DNA of 43,368 nucleotides, taken from the NCBI RefSeq assembly GCF_000701425.1, contig NZ_JNIW01000031.1:1-43368 (forward strand), in the 5' to 3' direction. Of this stretch, positions 26,308 through 35,612 are shown piece after piece (within the stretch, counting starts at the first letter, position 1; the number at the start of each line of letters is the position of its first letter). The stretch comes from Deinococcus frigens DSM 12807 (lineage in GTDB: Bacteria; Deinococcota; Deinococci; Deinococcales; Deinococcaceae). Made by a program: the position numbers and the translations under genes. The notes beneath the pieces are model-generated. The model ran no database searches. It was not told the origin of the DNA and saw only the letters and a list, made by a program, of their open reading frames with translations.

Positions 26308-26453
26308 GTTCGCTTGGGGCTAGGTGAGCGATGAAGTGGAAGGGAAAGCAATTTGCCTCCCCTCAAGCGGAGGTCCCCTGAAAGGGCGGAGGGGTTGAGC
26401 TGGCATGACAATTCCCGGACCGGACTGTATGGCAGCTCTGCGCCATCTGGCCC

Positions 26454-27266
26454 ATGCCTGAAGGACTGGCGGCGTGCCAGGCTGCGTCCATGTCACTTGA
26501 AAGGGTGCTGGCCGAAGTCCTGCCCGAACTCCAGCGGGAAGACGGTGTGCAGGCCATCTTCCTGACCGGCAGCGTGGCGCGCGGCGAGGCGGACGAATTC
26601 AGCGATCTGGACCTCAGCGTGCTGGTGGAGTCGGATGATCTCGTTCACAACACGGTGAGTTACCGAAATGGCGTGCTGCTCAGCGTGGAGCGGTCCACCG
26701 CCGCGCACCGGGCCAGGGCGTTCACGGAGCCGGAGGCGGCGCTGTGGAACCTCGTCTCGCTGCAAACGGGTCGGGCGCTGCACGATCCGCACGGGATCTA
26801 TGCCGATCTGCAAGCGCGGGCGCGGGCCGTGCGCTGGGCCGGGCTGGCGGCACACGCCGACGCGCGGGCCGCCGAGCTGCTGGCCGACAACGCCGAGGAG
26901 CTGCACAAGGTGATGGGCGGATTGAGCGCTGGCGACGGCGCGAAGGTGGCCTACGCCTGCCTGGGCCTGACGCTGGCACTAGGCAAGGTGGCGCTGCTGT
27001 CTGCCGGAACGCCGTTGCCCAGCGAGAACGTCTTTCTGGACCGGGCGCGGGATGCCTGGGCCGATGCGAAGTGGGCCAGTGCTTACGGCGTGCTGGCGGG
27101 GCTGGAGGGTGGCAATGTCTGGGCCAGAGGTCACGCCGCGTTGAGCGCTTACTTCCGCGCGGTGGTTTCAATACGCTGGACGGACGGCCCGGAACGCGAG
27201 CTGGCCCACGGGGCGGCGGCGCGGGCGGCGGCTGTGCGGACTCTTGCTGGAGCGCCCAGAACGTAG
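26454..27266 (+). CDS. nucleotidyltransferase-domain protein
   Basis: This 270-residue protein has an N-terminal pol-beta-like nucleotidyltransferase fold with the full GS-x10-DxD signature (Gly39-Ser40, Asp51, Asp53, in LTGSVARGEADEFSDLDL). A helical C-terminal half follows. Relatives include aminoglycoside adenylyltransferase-like and MNT-type proteins. No HEPN partner is adjacent, although a HEPN-like gene lies 2.2 kb away. The start may instead be the ATG at 26490, which still leaves a whole domain; neither ATG has a clear ribosome site. Confidence 0.8.
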   Translation: MPEGLAACQAASMSLERVLAEVLPELQREDGVQAIFLTGSVARGEADEFSDLDLSVLVESDDLVHNTVSYRNGVLLSVERSTAAHRARAFTEPEAALWNLVSLQTGRALHDPHGIYADLQARARAVRWAGLAAHADARAAELLADNAEELHKVMGGLSAGDGAKVAYACLGLTLALGKVALLSAGTPLPSENVFLDRARDAWADAKWASAYGVLAGLEGGNVWARGHAALSAYFRAVVSIRWTDGPERELAHGAAARAAAVRTLAGAPRT

Positions 27267-27269
27267 AAT
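27264..27269 (+). promoter_or_regulatory. -10 box of the esterase gene
   Basis: TAGAAT ends 7 nt before ATG 27277, consistent with a leaderless transcript. It overlaps the stop codon of the preceding gene. No good -35 box is seen. Confidence 0.4.
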
Positions 27270-27276
27270 CCCCCCT

Positions 27277-28284
27277 ATGGCCGTTTCCGTCTCGGGGCAA
27301 CAAGTGACCTTCAACCCCCCACCCGGCGCAGTGGCCCTGGTGGGGGACTTTACCGACTGGCGCAAGGGAGCGCCGCTGCCCGTCACGGCGGGGCAGCCCA
27401 TTGCGCTCCGGCTGCCGCGCGGCGCGTGGGTGGAATACGCCTGGCTGGACGCGGCGGGTGAGGCGTTCGCGGACCCCGACAACCCTCAGAAGTCCCTGAA
27501 TCCATGGTGGCCCTACCCGCGCGCGGCGGTGATGGGCGAGTACGCGCGCCATCCGCTGTGGCTGGCCCCGGAAGCGGCGCAGAAAGGCACGGCTCAGCGC
27601 CTGACCTGGGAGGGCGGCGTTTTCCCAGGCACCCGCCGCGCCATCGTGTACACCCCGCACGGCTATACGGCAGGCACCCCGATTCCGGTCTATTACGTGC
27701 AGGACGGCGTGGCCTTTTACCGCACCGGCAAGCTGAGCGAGGTGATGGACCGCGCGCTGGAGGCGGGGCTGGCGACGGGCGCGGCGCTAGTCTTTGTGGA
27801 ACCGGGGGACCGCAACGAGGAGTATTACCTGAATGACCGTTACCTGGATTTTTTGACCCAGGAGGTCTTTCCGCGTGTGGAGGGCGAGCTGGTCACGGTT
27901 CAGGAACGAGGACTCTGGGGCGCGAGCCTGGGCGGCCTGATCTCGCTGTATCTGGGAGGGCGGCATCCGGAGCTGTTTGGCCGCGTGGTGAGCCACAGCG
28001 GGGCATTTATCGCCCGGCCTGGCGTGCGGGATGGGGCGGGCGTGATCGACACCACCGGGGCCGGAGAATGGTTGCTGGAGGAGCTGCGCCAGAATCCTCC
28101 TACGCACCTGAAAACCAGTCTGGATACCGGCGTGCTGGAATGGCTGACCGGCCCGAATCGGCGCATGGCGGGCCTGTTTGCCGACCTGGCCCTGCCCCAC
28201 CAGTACCGCGAATACCCCAGCGGCCACAACTGGATGACGTGGCGCGAGGCGCTGCCGGAGGCGTTGCTGTACATGCAGGGGTAA
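27277..28284 (+). CDS. esterase with N-terminal E-set domain (Fes/EsteraseD-like)
   Basis: This 335-residue cytoplasmic protein has an N-terminal immunoglobulin-like E-set domain (VALVGDFTDW, about 10-95), followed by an alpha/beta hydrolase of the putative esterase family. The nucleophile is Ser217 in WGASLGG and the histidine is His317 in PSGHNWMTW. Enterochelin esterase (Fes), which releases iron from siderophores inside cells, has this architecture. No siderophore genes are nearby, so the substrate is open. Confidence 0.85.
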   Translation: MAVSVSGQQVTFNPPPGAVALVGDFTDWRKGAPLPVTAGQPIALRLPRGAWVEYAWLDAAGEAFADPDNPQKSLNPWWPYPRAAVMGEYARHPLWLAPEAAQKGTAQRLTWEGGVFPGTRRAIVYTPHGYTAGTPIPVYYVQDGVAFYRTGKLSEVMDRALEAGLATGAALVFVEPGDRNEEYYLNDRYLDFLTQEVFPRVEGELVTVQERGLWGASLGGLISLYLGGRHPELFGRVVSHSGAFIARPGVRDGAGVIDTTGAGEWLLEELRQNPPTHLKTSLDTGVLEWLTGPNRRMAGLFADLALPHQYREYPSGHNWMTWREALPEALLYMQG

Positions 28285-28332
28285 ATCCTCCTCACCACCG
28301 TCCGCGACGTAAGCGGCATAGTCGCGCTATTC

Positions 28333-29385
<1,053 letters not shown>

Positions 29386-29421
29386 TGCACCTGCGGCGCG
29401 GTCGAGCCGTCTAAAAAGTCT

Positions 29422-29499
29422 AACGGTCTAACCGTGCATGCCGTCGGGCCATTTCTCGCTCCGGGCGGTTCGACCGTCAGACGGTTTGACCTTCAGACC
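29422..29499. repeat. inverted pair of GGTCTAAC-type motifs (copy 2)
   Basis: AACGGTCTAACCG (29422-29434) faces CAGACGGTTTGACC (29478-29491), followed by TTCAGACC. Extra GTCTAA heptamers lie just upstream (29410-29423). It sits directly before the zinc-ribbon/HEPN gene, whose -10 box TACACT is at 29503-29508. Confidence 0.6.
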
Positions 29500-29518
29500 C
29501 CGTACACTCACCCCCAGC

Positions 29519-30364
29519 ATGGACTTTCCCACCACCTGCCCCATCTGTGGCCGCGAGAACCGCGCCGAGTACGCCGACAGCAGCGTGCATGACCTGACCT
29601 GCGTGCACTGCGGGGCGAGATACTGCGTGCTGGTGCGCAAGCAGAAGTTCGAGGTGCTGTTCGATCTGGGCACCCGCGCTTTGATGGACGGCTACGCCCG
29701 CGAGGCGGTGGCCAGTTTTGCGGCGGCGCTGGAACGTTTTTTCGAGTTCTACGTGCGCGCCTACGTCTTGGAGCGGGCCTCGGATACGGCGGTGGATTTC
29801 GGGGCGGCGACGGCGGCCTTGGCCGGCACCTGGAGGCACGTCGCCAGCCAGTCCGAGCGGCAACTGGGCATGTTCGCGCTGGCGTATCTGCTCAGAGAGG
29901 GCCGGGAGCCGGACTTCCTGAGTCCTGCGGCGCTGGGCGCGGACTTTCGCAACCGCGTGATCCACCGGGGCGAGTTGCCCACACGCGGCGATGTGGAAGG
30001 CTATGCCGCGCAGGTCTTCGCCCTGATCGACCGCCTGCTGACCGAGCTGGGGGGCGGCGCAAAGCAGGCCGAACTGGCCCAGGAACAGGCCTTCGCCCTG
30101 CATCTGGCCGCGCTGCCGGACGGCGTGACGGCGGTCTTCGAGGAACATCCCGGCATGTTCCGCGCCCGCCGTTTCGGTAGCCTCGTGCCCATGCCCAAAA
30201 CTGGCAAGACCGACGCGCAGCCCGCGCCCAGAAGCGGCATGAACAGCGTCCGCGCCTACCAGCAGGCCCAGCAGCAGGCGCTGTTTCAGCGGGCGCTGAC
30301 CGAGCGGGGAGAATTGCTCAAGCGGTTCAAGGGGGGGATGGAGGACACGGGTCAGAAAGTCTGA
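29519..30364 (+). CDS. zinc-ribbon protein with HEPN-like R-N-x3-H motif
   Basis: This 281-residue protein starts with a zinc ribbon (Cys7, Cys10, Cys28, Cys31). An all-helical middle domain then ends in DFRNRVIHRGELP. Arg144-Asn145 and His149 match the R-x4-H motif of HEPN ribonucleases and HEPN-like helical bundles, and the flanking helices fit that fold. The C-terminal 90 residues are glutamine- and charge-rich. The ATG follows TACACT by 10 nt. No partner gene is adjacent. I do not know a named family; RNase activity is a suggestion from the motif only. Confidence 0.75.
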   Translation: MDFPTTCPICGRENRAEYADSSVHDLTCVHCGARYCVLVRKQKFEVLFDLGTRALMDGYAREAVASFAAALERFFEFYVRAYVLERASDTAVDFGAATAALAGTWRHVASQSERQLGMFALAYLLREGREPDFLSPAALGADFRNRVIHRGELPTRGDVEGYAAQVFALIDRLLTELGGGAKQAELAQEQAFALHLAALPDGVTAVFEEHPGMFRARRFGSLVPMPKTGKTDAQPAPRSGMNSVRAYQQAQQQALFQRALTERGELLKRFKGGMEDTGQKV

Positions 30365-30534
30365 CGGTCTGAACGCCAGGGAGGCCAGCCGAAAACATGG
30401 GTATAGCGGGCGCAGCCGGGAGAGCTTCTCGGCTGCGCTCAGGGTGATGCCTCGTCTTCGACGAACGCGCTGAAGGCCCCTGCCAGCGCTTTTCTTCTGG
30501 CCGCCGGACCGTTGAACCGTTAGACGGTTGGACC
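30363..30534. repeat. inverted pair of GGTCTAAC-type motifs (copy 3)
   Basis: GACGGTCTGAACG (30363-30375), which begins inside the stop region of the previous gene, faces TTAGACGGTTGGACC (30520-30534), next to the adenine deaminase promoter. The space between holds no gene. Confidence 0.55.
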
Positions 30535-30543
30535 TTCCCCCCG

Positions 30544-30549
30544 TACACT
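30544..30549 (+). promoter_or_regulatory. -10 box of adenine deaminase
   Basis: TACACT ends 5 nt before ATG 30555, a leaderless arrangement. TTAGAC, inside the repeat, lies 18 bp upstream and could act as -35. Confidence 0.45.
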
Positions 30550-30554
30550 GCGCC

Positions 30555-32282
30555 ATGCAGTTTGACAGTGATCGGCAGGGTGACCGGCGACGGCTGGTCC
30601 GGGTGGCGCGGGGACAGGAGGCGGGCGATCTGCTGATCCGCGGCGCGCAGGTGGTCCAGCCCGCCACGCGCGAGATTTTTGAGGCCGACGTGCTGGTGGC
30701 AGGCGGGCGGGTGGCCGCGCTGGGCGGCGCTGGCATGAACTTCGAGGCCGCGCGGACCATTGAGGCGCGCGGGGCGTTCCTGGCCCCCGGTTTCATCGAC
30801 GGGCACATCCACATCGAGTCCAGCCTGCTGACCCCGGCGGGTTTTGCGCGGGCGGTGCTGCCGCGCGGCACGGTGGGCGTGGTGGCTGAGCCACACGAGG
30901 TGGTCAACGTGCTGGGCGTGCGCGGTCTGGAATGGATGCTGGAAGCCGGAGCCAGCTCGGGCCTGCGCGTGTGGGCCTCCGCGCCATCGTGCGTGCCCGC
31001 CAGCGAGTTCGAGGACGGCGGCGCGCACGTTACGGCGGCAGAAACCGCCCGTATGCTGCGCGTGCTCGGCGTGCTGGGCCTGGCCGAGATGATGAATTAC
31101 CCCGGCGTGCTGGGCGGCGATGAGGAGGTCTGGAACATTCTGGAGGCGGGCCGCGCGGTGGGTGGGCGCATGGACGGTCACGCTGCCGGAGTGCATGGGC
31201 GCGAACTGATGGCTTACGCGGCGGCGGGCCTGCACTCGGACCACGAGGCCGCCACGCCGGAAGAAGCCCGCCAGCGCCTGCGCGCGGGCCTGTGGCTGAT
31301 GGTCCGTGAAGGTTCGGCGGCCCGCAACTTAAACGCCCTGTTGCCGGTATTGCTGGAGCGTCCGCGCCGCGCCATGCTGGTCAGCGACGACGTGAGCGTG
31401 GACGAACTGCTGCAACTGGGTCACCTGGACCGATTGCTGCGAACCTGCGTGGCGGGCGGCCTGCACCCGGCGGATGCGCTGAGCCTGGTCACCTGCAATC
31501 CGGCGGAATACTGGGGTCTGCACGACTGCGGTCTGATCGCTCCCGGCTACCACGCGGACATGGTGCTGCTGCGCGACTTGCAGGGGTTTGAGGTGCTGGA
31601 GACCTTTATTGGCGGCACCGAGGCCCGGCCCGGCGAGGTCACTCCGCCCCTGGACGGCGGCGGCATAGACCTGGGGGCCGGCTGGGACACGGCCACCTTC
31701 GACGTGCCAACCCACTGGCCGGTGATGCAGATCAGCCCGGACCAGATCACCACGGGCCGGGGCGCACCCGGCAGCGGGGAGGCGCGCCTGGTGGTGGCGG
31801 ACCGCTACGGGCGCGGCCACCGGGCGGCGTGCTGGACCTCCGGCAGCGGCATGGGGGGCGGCGGCACGCTGGGCCTGAGCATCCTGCACGACGCCCACAA
31901 CGCCGCTTTTCTGGGCGGCAGCGACAGGGACGTGCGGGCGGCGGGCCGCGCCCTGCGCGAGATGGGCGGCGGCGCGGTGGTGGTGTCGGGCGGCGTGGTC
32001 CGGGCCAGCCTGCCGCTGCCCTACGCGGGCCTGATGACCGATCTGCCCCCCCAGCAGGCCGCAGCACACCTGGGCGAGGTGACCGCCGCCGCCCGCGCCC
32101 TGGGTTGCGTGCTGCCCTATCCGGTGACCACCCTCAGTTTCCTGGGCCTGAGCGTGATCCCGGCGCTGAAACTGACTCCACGCGGTCTGCTGGACGTGGA
32201 AGAGTGGAAGTTACTAGAGCCGGTCCGGCAAGAATTCGTAAAGTGGAGCCAAGAATCTGTTGGGGGCATAGTCAAGGAGTGA
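30555..32282 (+). CDS. ade: adenine deaminase, 3' end altered by an IS
   Basis: This 575-residue amidohydrolase converts adenine to hypoxanthine. The metal motif GHIHIE and downstream [19 protein letters not shown] and SDDVS are characteristic of the Ade family. The C-terminal domain contains SILHDAHN and GGGAVVV. The reading frame runs 65 nt into an IS5-type remnant, so after DVEEWKLL the last 21 residues are IS-encoded. Removing the insert and one CTAG would give the short end [15 protein letters not shown] with a stop at 32757-32759. The core enzyme looks intact, so activity may remain. Confidence 0.9.
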   Translation: MQFDSDRQGDRRRLVRVARGQEAGDLLIRGAQVVQPATREIFEADVLVAGGRVAALGGAGMNFEAARTIEARGAFLAPGFIDGHIHIESSLLTPAGFARAVLPRGTVGVVAEPHEVVNVLGVRGLEWMLEAGASSGLRVWASAPSCVPASEFEDGGAHVTAAETARMLRVLGVLGLAEMMNYPGVLGGDEEVWNILEAGRAVGGRMDGHAAGVHGRELMAYAAAGLHSDHEAATPEEARQRLRAGLWLMVREGSAARNLNALLPVLLERPRRAMLVSDDVSVDELLQLGHLDRLLRTCVAGGLHPADALSLVTCNPAEYWGLHDCGLIAPGYHADMVLLRDLQGFEVLETFIGGTEARPGEVTPPLDGGGIDLGAGWDTATFDVPTHWPVMQISPDQITTGRGAPGSGEARLVVADRYGRGHRAACWTSGSGMGGGGTLGLSILHDAHNAAFLGGSDRDVRAAGRALREMGGGAVVVSGGVVRASLPLPYAGLMTDLPPQQAAAHLGEVTAAARALGCVLPYPVTTLSFLGLSVIPALKLTPRGLLDVEEWKLLEPVRQEFVKWSQESVGGIVKE

Positions 32283-32732
32283 CGCGCCGCGCCTACCCCA
32301 GTGACCTTGATGATGACCTGTATCACTTTATGGTGATGCATCTGGTCTTAAAGCCGGAACACGCTGTGCAGCGCAGGTATCCACTTCGTGAGGTCTTGAA
32401 TGCCACGCTGTGGATTGCCAAAACAGGCAGCCTGTGGGCCTACCTACCCCATGATGCCCCACCGTGTAAAATCGTCCATTGTTTGCTGATCAGGGATACA
32501 CCGGTGAAACGGCGGCATCTGATGCCGCCGGGCCGGAGGCGAGAAGGTCTTCATACTGCTTCCAAAACGCTGGGTGGTGGAACGCTCGTTTGCCTGGTTC
32601 TCAAGATTTAGGTGACTGGGACGTGGTTTGGAGCGGTTGAGCAGCACGCTGACTGGCTTTCATTTCCTGGCAGCGAGCGTTCTGTTGGCAAATAAATTAC
32701 AGCCGCTTTTTGGATCGCTTGCCGGATGGCCT
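32218..32732 (+). mobile_element. degenerate IS5-family element flanked by CTAG
   Basis: The ends AGCCGGTCCGGCAAG (32218) and its imperfect inverted copy (ending 32732, 12 of 15 matching) are bordered on both sides by CTAG (32214-32217 and 32733-32736). YTAR-type target duplications are known for IS5-group elements. The 515-bp length is shorter than a complete element of this family, consistent with the internally deleted transposase. Insertion was into the 3' end of adenine deaminase. Confidence 0.75.
32279..32699 (+). pseudogene. IS5-type transposase remnant
   Basis: From GTG 32279 the frame encodes [14 protein letters not shown] and [27 protein letters not shown], the N-terminus of IS5/IS427-type transposases. 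Around 32482 another frame reads [11 protein letters not shown], the second catalytic Asp block. From 32547 a third frame gives [19 protein letters not shown], the catalytic Glu block, then a stop and [21 protein letters not shown]. The middle with the first Asp is deleted and frames are broken, so it cannot make an active transposase. Confidence 0.85.
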
Positions 32733-32739
32733 CTAGAGG

Positions 32740-33387
32740 CCAGTCTGAACTTAGTTTGAAGCATTGAAAAGTTTTGAAAACGCGCTTTCAAACGACATTC
32801 TGTCGCCTGTTGAAGTCGCACTCTTGCCGTATTGGTAAGGGCCAAATTGGGATGAAGTCTAATCAGGCAAATATCGCTAAGCGAAGCCTGACTCTTCTAA
32901 ACTGTACTAATGAGTTAATTTGTTAACTTAGTCATTGAAAAGATGGATGATTTACTATTTGTTCCGTTCTATAGTAAGTTAGAATACTCTTCCTCACAGA
33001 CTTCTTACTTCTGTTCAAATTAAGATCATTGGATTATAACCAGCAGAATTAGTTCAATTTCTAAAACTTCCTTACAGATTTCATACTTCGAAGTGCTTAA
33101 AGAGAATAACCCTCCCCCATATACCCCCGCTGATTGGCTATTGAACCGATATTCTGTTTCGGTGTAGAGTACTTAAAGGAGTTAATTCTCCCGCTATAGC
33201 TCCATTGATCGGCTATTAAACCAGTATTTTCGTTTTAAATCCAGTATTAGAGGTATTTCGTTTAAGAGCACTCTGTAGATTCGGCACTCGAAAGAAGTTT
33301 CCCTCTCTGTAGCGACCTTCACGCCATTTACCATAGACCGACCACCCGCCTTTCCCCACTCACCATCCACTGTTCAGGAGGAATCAC
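32740..33387. other. AT-rich leader region with degenerate repeats
   Basis: From the IS end to the NPCBM lipoprotein gene the DNA is strikingly AT-rich compared with everything around it, and no ORF is credible. Degenerate direct repeats are visible: CTTCCTCACAGACTTCTTAC (32991) against CTTCCTTACAGATTTCATAC (33068), and GATTGGCTATTGAACCGATATT (33132) against GATCGGCTATTAAACCAGTATT (33208). The repeat spacings are similar, about 76-77 bp. It may be a long promoter/leader of the surface locus, or foreign DNA. Confidence 0.65.
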
Positions 33388-35265
33388 ATGTCACCCATCC
33401 CATCCCCTGGTCCGCAGTCCCCGCCTGCCACAGCCGTCCACCCGCTGCGCTGGCTGGTGTGGTGTGCGCCCCTGATCCTGGCCGCCTGCTCGGGTCCCGG
33501 CGTGCCCGAGGACCAGGCCGACGTGAATGCCCAGCAGACTGCGCTTGAGGACGGCGTGTATGACGGCACGGACCAGTCCTGGACCGATGAAGAGACGGGC
33601 ACCAGGCTGACCCAGGAGGCGCTGACCGCTGGGGACAATGTGCTGAGTAACATGCCCTGGACGGCGGCCACCAACGGCTGGGGGCCGGTCGAGCGCAACG
33701 CCAGCAACGGCGAGATCAAGAGCGGCGATGGGCGGACCATCACCCTGAACGGCAAGAAATACACGACCGGTCTGGGCGTTCATGCCAACTCCACCGTCAC
33801 GTTCAACCTGACCGCAGCATGCAAGTATCTCGTGGCCGATATCGGCATCGACGACGAGGTGGGCAGCCGGGGCAGCGTGGTCTTCCAGGTCTTCGGCGAC
33901 AACACGAAGCTTTACGACAGCGGCAAGATGACCGGGGTCAGCGCCAGCAAGAGCCTGAAAGTCGATATCGAGGGCCGCAAGGTGCTGAAGCTGACGGTCA
34001 CGGACGCGGGCGACAAGAATGCCTACGATCACGCGGACTGGGCCGCTCCAATGCTTCAGGGCTGCGTGGTCCCGATGGCGGCAGTGGTCCCGCCCGCCCC
34101 CGCGCCTGCCCTCGAGCCTGTGCCTATCCCCGCTCCGGTTCCCGCTCCGGTTCCCGCCCCTGCGCCCGCCCCTGCCGTCGTCAATGGACCGCTGGTGATC
34201 ACCAAGGGCGGCATCTACAGCGGCGAATACCTGAGCAACGACCCCGCCGTCGCGGCGATCAAGATCAAGACCACCGAGCCGGTCATTCTGGAAAACTGCA
34301 CGCTGCGTGGACGCGGCCACCTGATCGACGCCTCGTGGACCTCGGCCAACCTGACGGTCCGCAACTGCAAGGGCTACGGCCTGAACCCCAATGACCCGAG
34401 CCGCTATCCGGGCCGTTTCCTCCAGGCCGAGGGCATCGTCTCTCTGCTGATCGAGAACAACTTCATGGAAAAGACCAGCGGCATCTACATCAACGGGTGG
34501 CAGGGCAACAAGGGCCTGCCCGTGACCGTCGTGATCCGCAACAACCTGGCCCGCAACATTGAGGGCCGTTATAGCGACGGCAACGGCGGATTCCAGGACA
34601 AGTTCTACCGGGTTCAGTTCGTGCAGTTCAACGGCATGCGTGACCTGAACGGGGCCGAGATCGCCTGGAACCGTGTGGACAACACGGCGCGCCAGAGCCA
34701 GGTCGAGGATGTGATCAACCTCTACGCCTCCACCGGCACGCCCGGCAGCCCGATCCGTATCCACGATAACCTAATCAACGGTGCGTTCGCCGGACGTCCC
34801 GACGCCCCGTACAGCGGCGGCGGCATCATGCTGGGCGACGGCTGCGACTCGGGCTACACCGAGGCCGTGAACAACACCGTTGTGGAGACCAGCAATTACG
34901 GCATCGCGGTGGCGGGCGGCCACCACCAGACCGTCCGGGGCAACACCATCCTGGCGCTGGGCAAGCTGAGCGACGGCACCCTGCTGGACGCCGACAACGA
35001 CGCCGGCTTCTACCTGCGCAACTACTGCCAGACGCCCAATGACACCAGCACCGTGATCGCCGAGGGCAATACCGTGGGCTGGACCGTTCCGAACCCCAGC
35101 AACCCCAATGCCCGCTGGGACTGGTCCGTCAACGCTGGCACCGAGCGCAACAACACCCGCGTCCAGGATCAGAAACGCGCCGTCGACCCGCAGGTGCTGG
35201 TCCAGGCCATCGCCGCCTGGGAAGGCCGCGCCAAGGCCGCTGGCATGGTGACCGGCCCGCGCTGA
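33388..35265 (+). CDS. lipoprotein with NPCBM domain and right-handed beta-helix
   Basis: This 625-residue exported lipoprotein has a long signal sequence with lipobox LAAC (Cys about 34). An NPCBM-type carbohydrate-binding domain (about 88-228) contains GLGVHANSTVTFNL, VGSRGSVVFQVFGD and AYDHADW. A proline/alanine linker built of VPAP repeats (about 235-268) follows, then a parallel beta-helix with many NNT, NNL and NNF turns (about 275-620). Such beta-helices bind or cleave polysaccharides, and no catalytic set is obvious. ATG 33388 has CAGGAGG upstream. A second NPCBM protein, at 41863, shares this domain. Confidence 0.88.
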   Translation: MSPIPSPGPQSPPATAVHPLRWLVWCAPLILAACSGPGVPEDQADVNAQQTALEDGVYDGTDQSWTDEETGTRLTQEALTAGDNVLSNMPWTAATNGWGPVERNASNGEIKSGDGRTITLNGKKYTTGLGVHANSTVTFNLTAACKYLVADIGIDDEVGSRGSVVFQVFGDNTKLYDSGKMTGVSASKSLKVDIEGRKVLKLTVTDAGDKNAYDHADWAAPMLQGCVVPMAAVVPPAPAPALEPVPIPAPVPAPVPAPAPAPAVVNGPLVITKGGIYSGEYLSNDPAVAAIKIKTTEPVILENCTLRGRGHLIDASWTSANLTVRNCKGYGLNPNDPSRYPGRFLQAEGIVSLLIENNFMEKTSGIYINGWQGNKGLPVTVVIRNNLARNIEGRYSDGNGGFQDKFYRVQFVQFNGMRDLNGAEIAWNRVDNTARQSQVEDVINLYASTGTPGSPIRIHDNLINGAFAGRPDAPYSGGGIMLGDGCDSGYTEAVNNTVVETSNYGIAVAGGHHQTVRGNTILALGKLSDGTLLDADNDAGFYLRNYCQTPNDTSTVIAEGNTVGWTVPNPSNPNARWDWSVNAGTERNNTRVQDQKRAVDPQVLVQAIAAWEGRAKAAGMVTGPR

Positions 35266-35287
35266 CCCACGCCTCTCTACCTGCATA

Positions 35288-35315
35288 AGCCCCCTCCATT
35301 TGAAGGGGGCTTTTT
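35288..35315 (+). terminator. intrinsic terminator after the NPCBM/beta-helix gene
   Basis: AGCCCCCT (35288-35295) pairs perfectly with AGGGGGCT (35304-35311), followed by a T-run. Confidence 0.92.
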
Positions 35316-35408
35316 CCGGCTTCATTCATTCAAGACAGGGAAAGTGGCGTGCAAGTGGACTGGATGAATGCTGTCGTAGCCGCCCGTGGGCAGTCGGAAA
35401 CCTTTTCT

Positions 35409-35612
35409 AGAGCGCTGGTCAAAAGAGCTGCTTGCTGTTGACCGAACGGGCGGGCCAGCGTCCACCTGGGGAGGAAGAGCAGCCTCATGGGCGGCTGTCC
35501 ATGACGACCGGCTCTGCTGCCCAGGACCGTGAGGGAATGTTGCCGGGCATTGGGGAGCACGGAAGCTTTCAGGTGTCCTTTCTTCTGATGCTGTCATGCG
35601 GACCTATGTTCT
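35409..35612. repeat. dispersed intergenic repeat, copy B
   Basis: This region is homologous to 18419-18617 along its whole length, including TCAAAAGAG, GACCGAACGGGC and CTGCCCAGGACCGTGAG. It occupies most of the gap between the beta-helix gene and the glycosyltransferase stop. No matching protein frame is conserved between copies. Confidence 0.75.
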
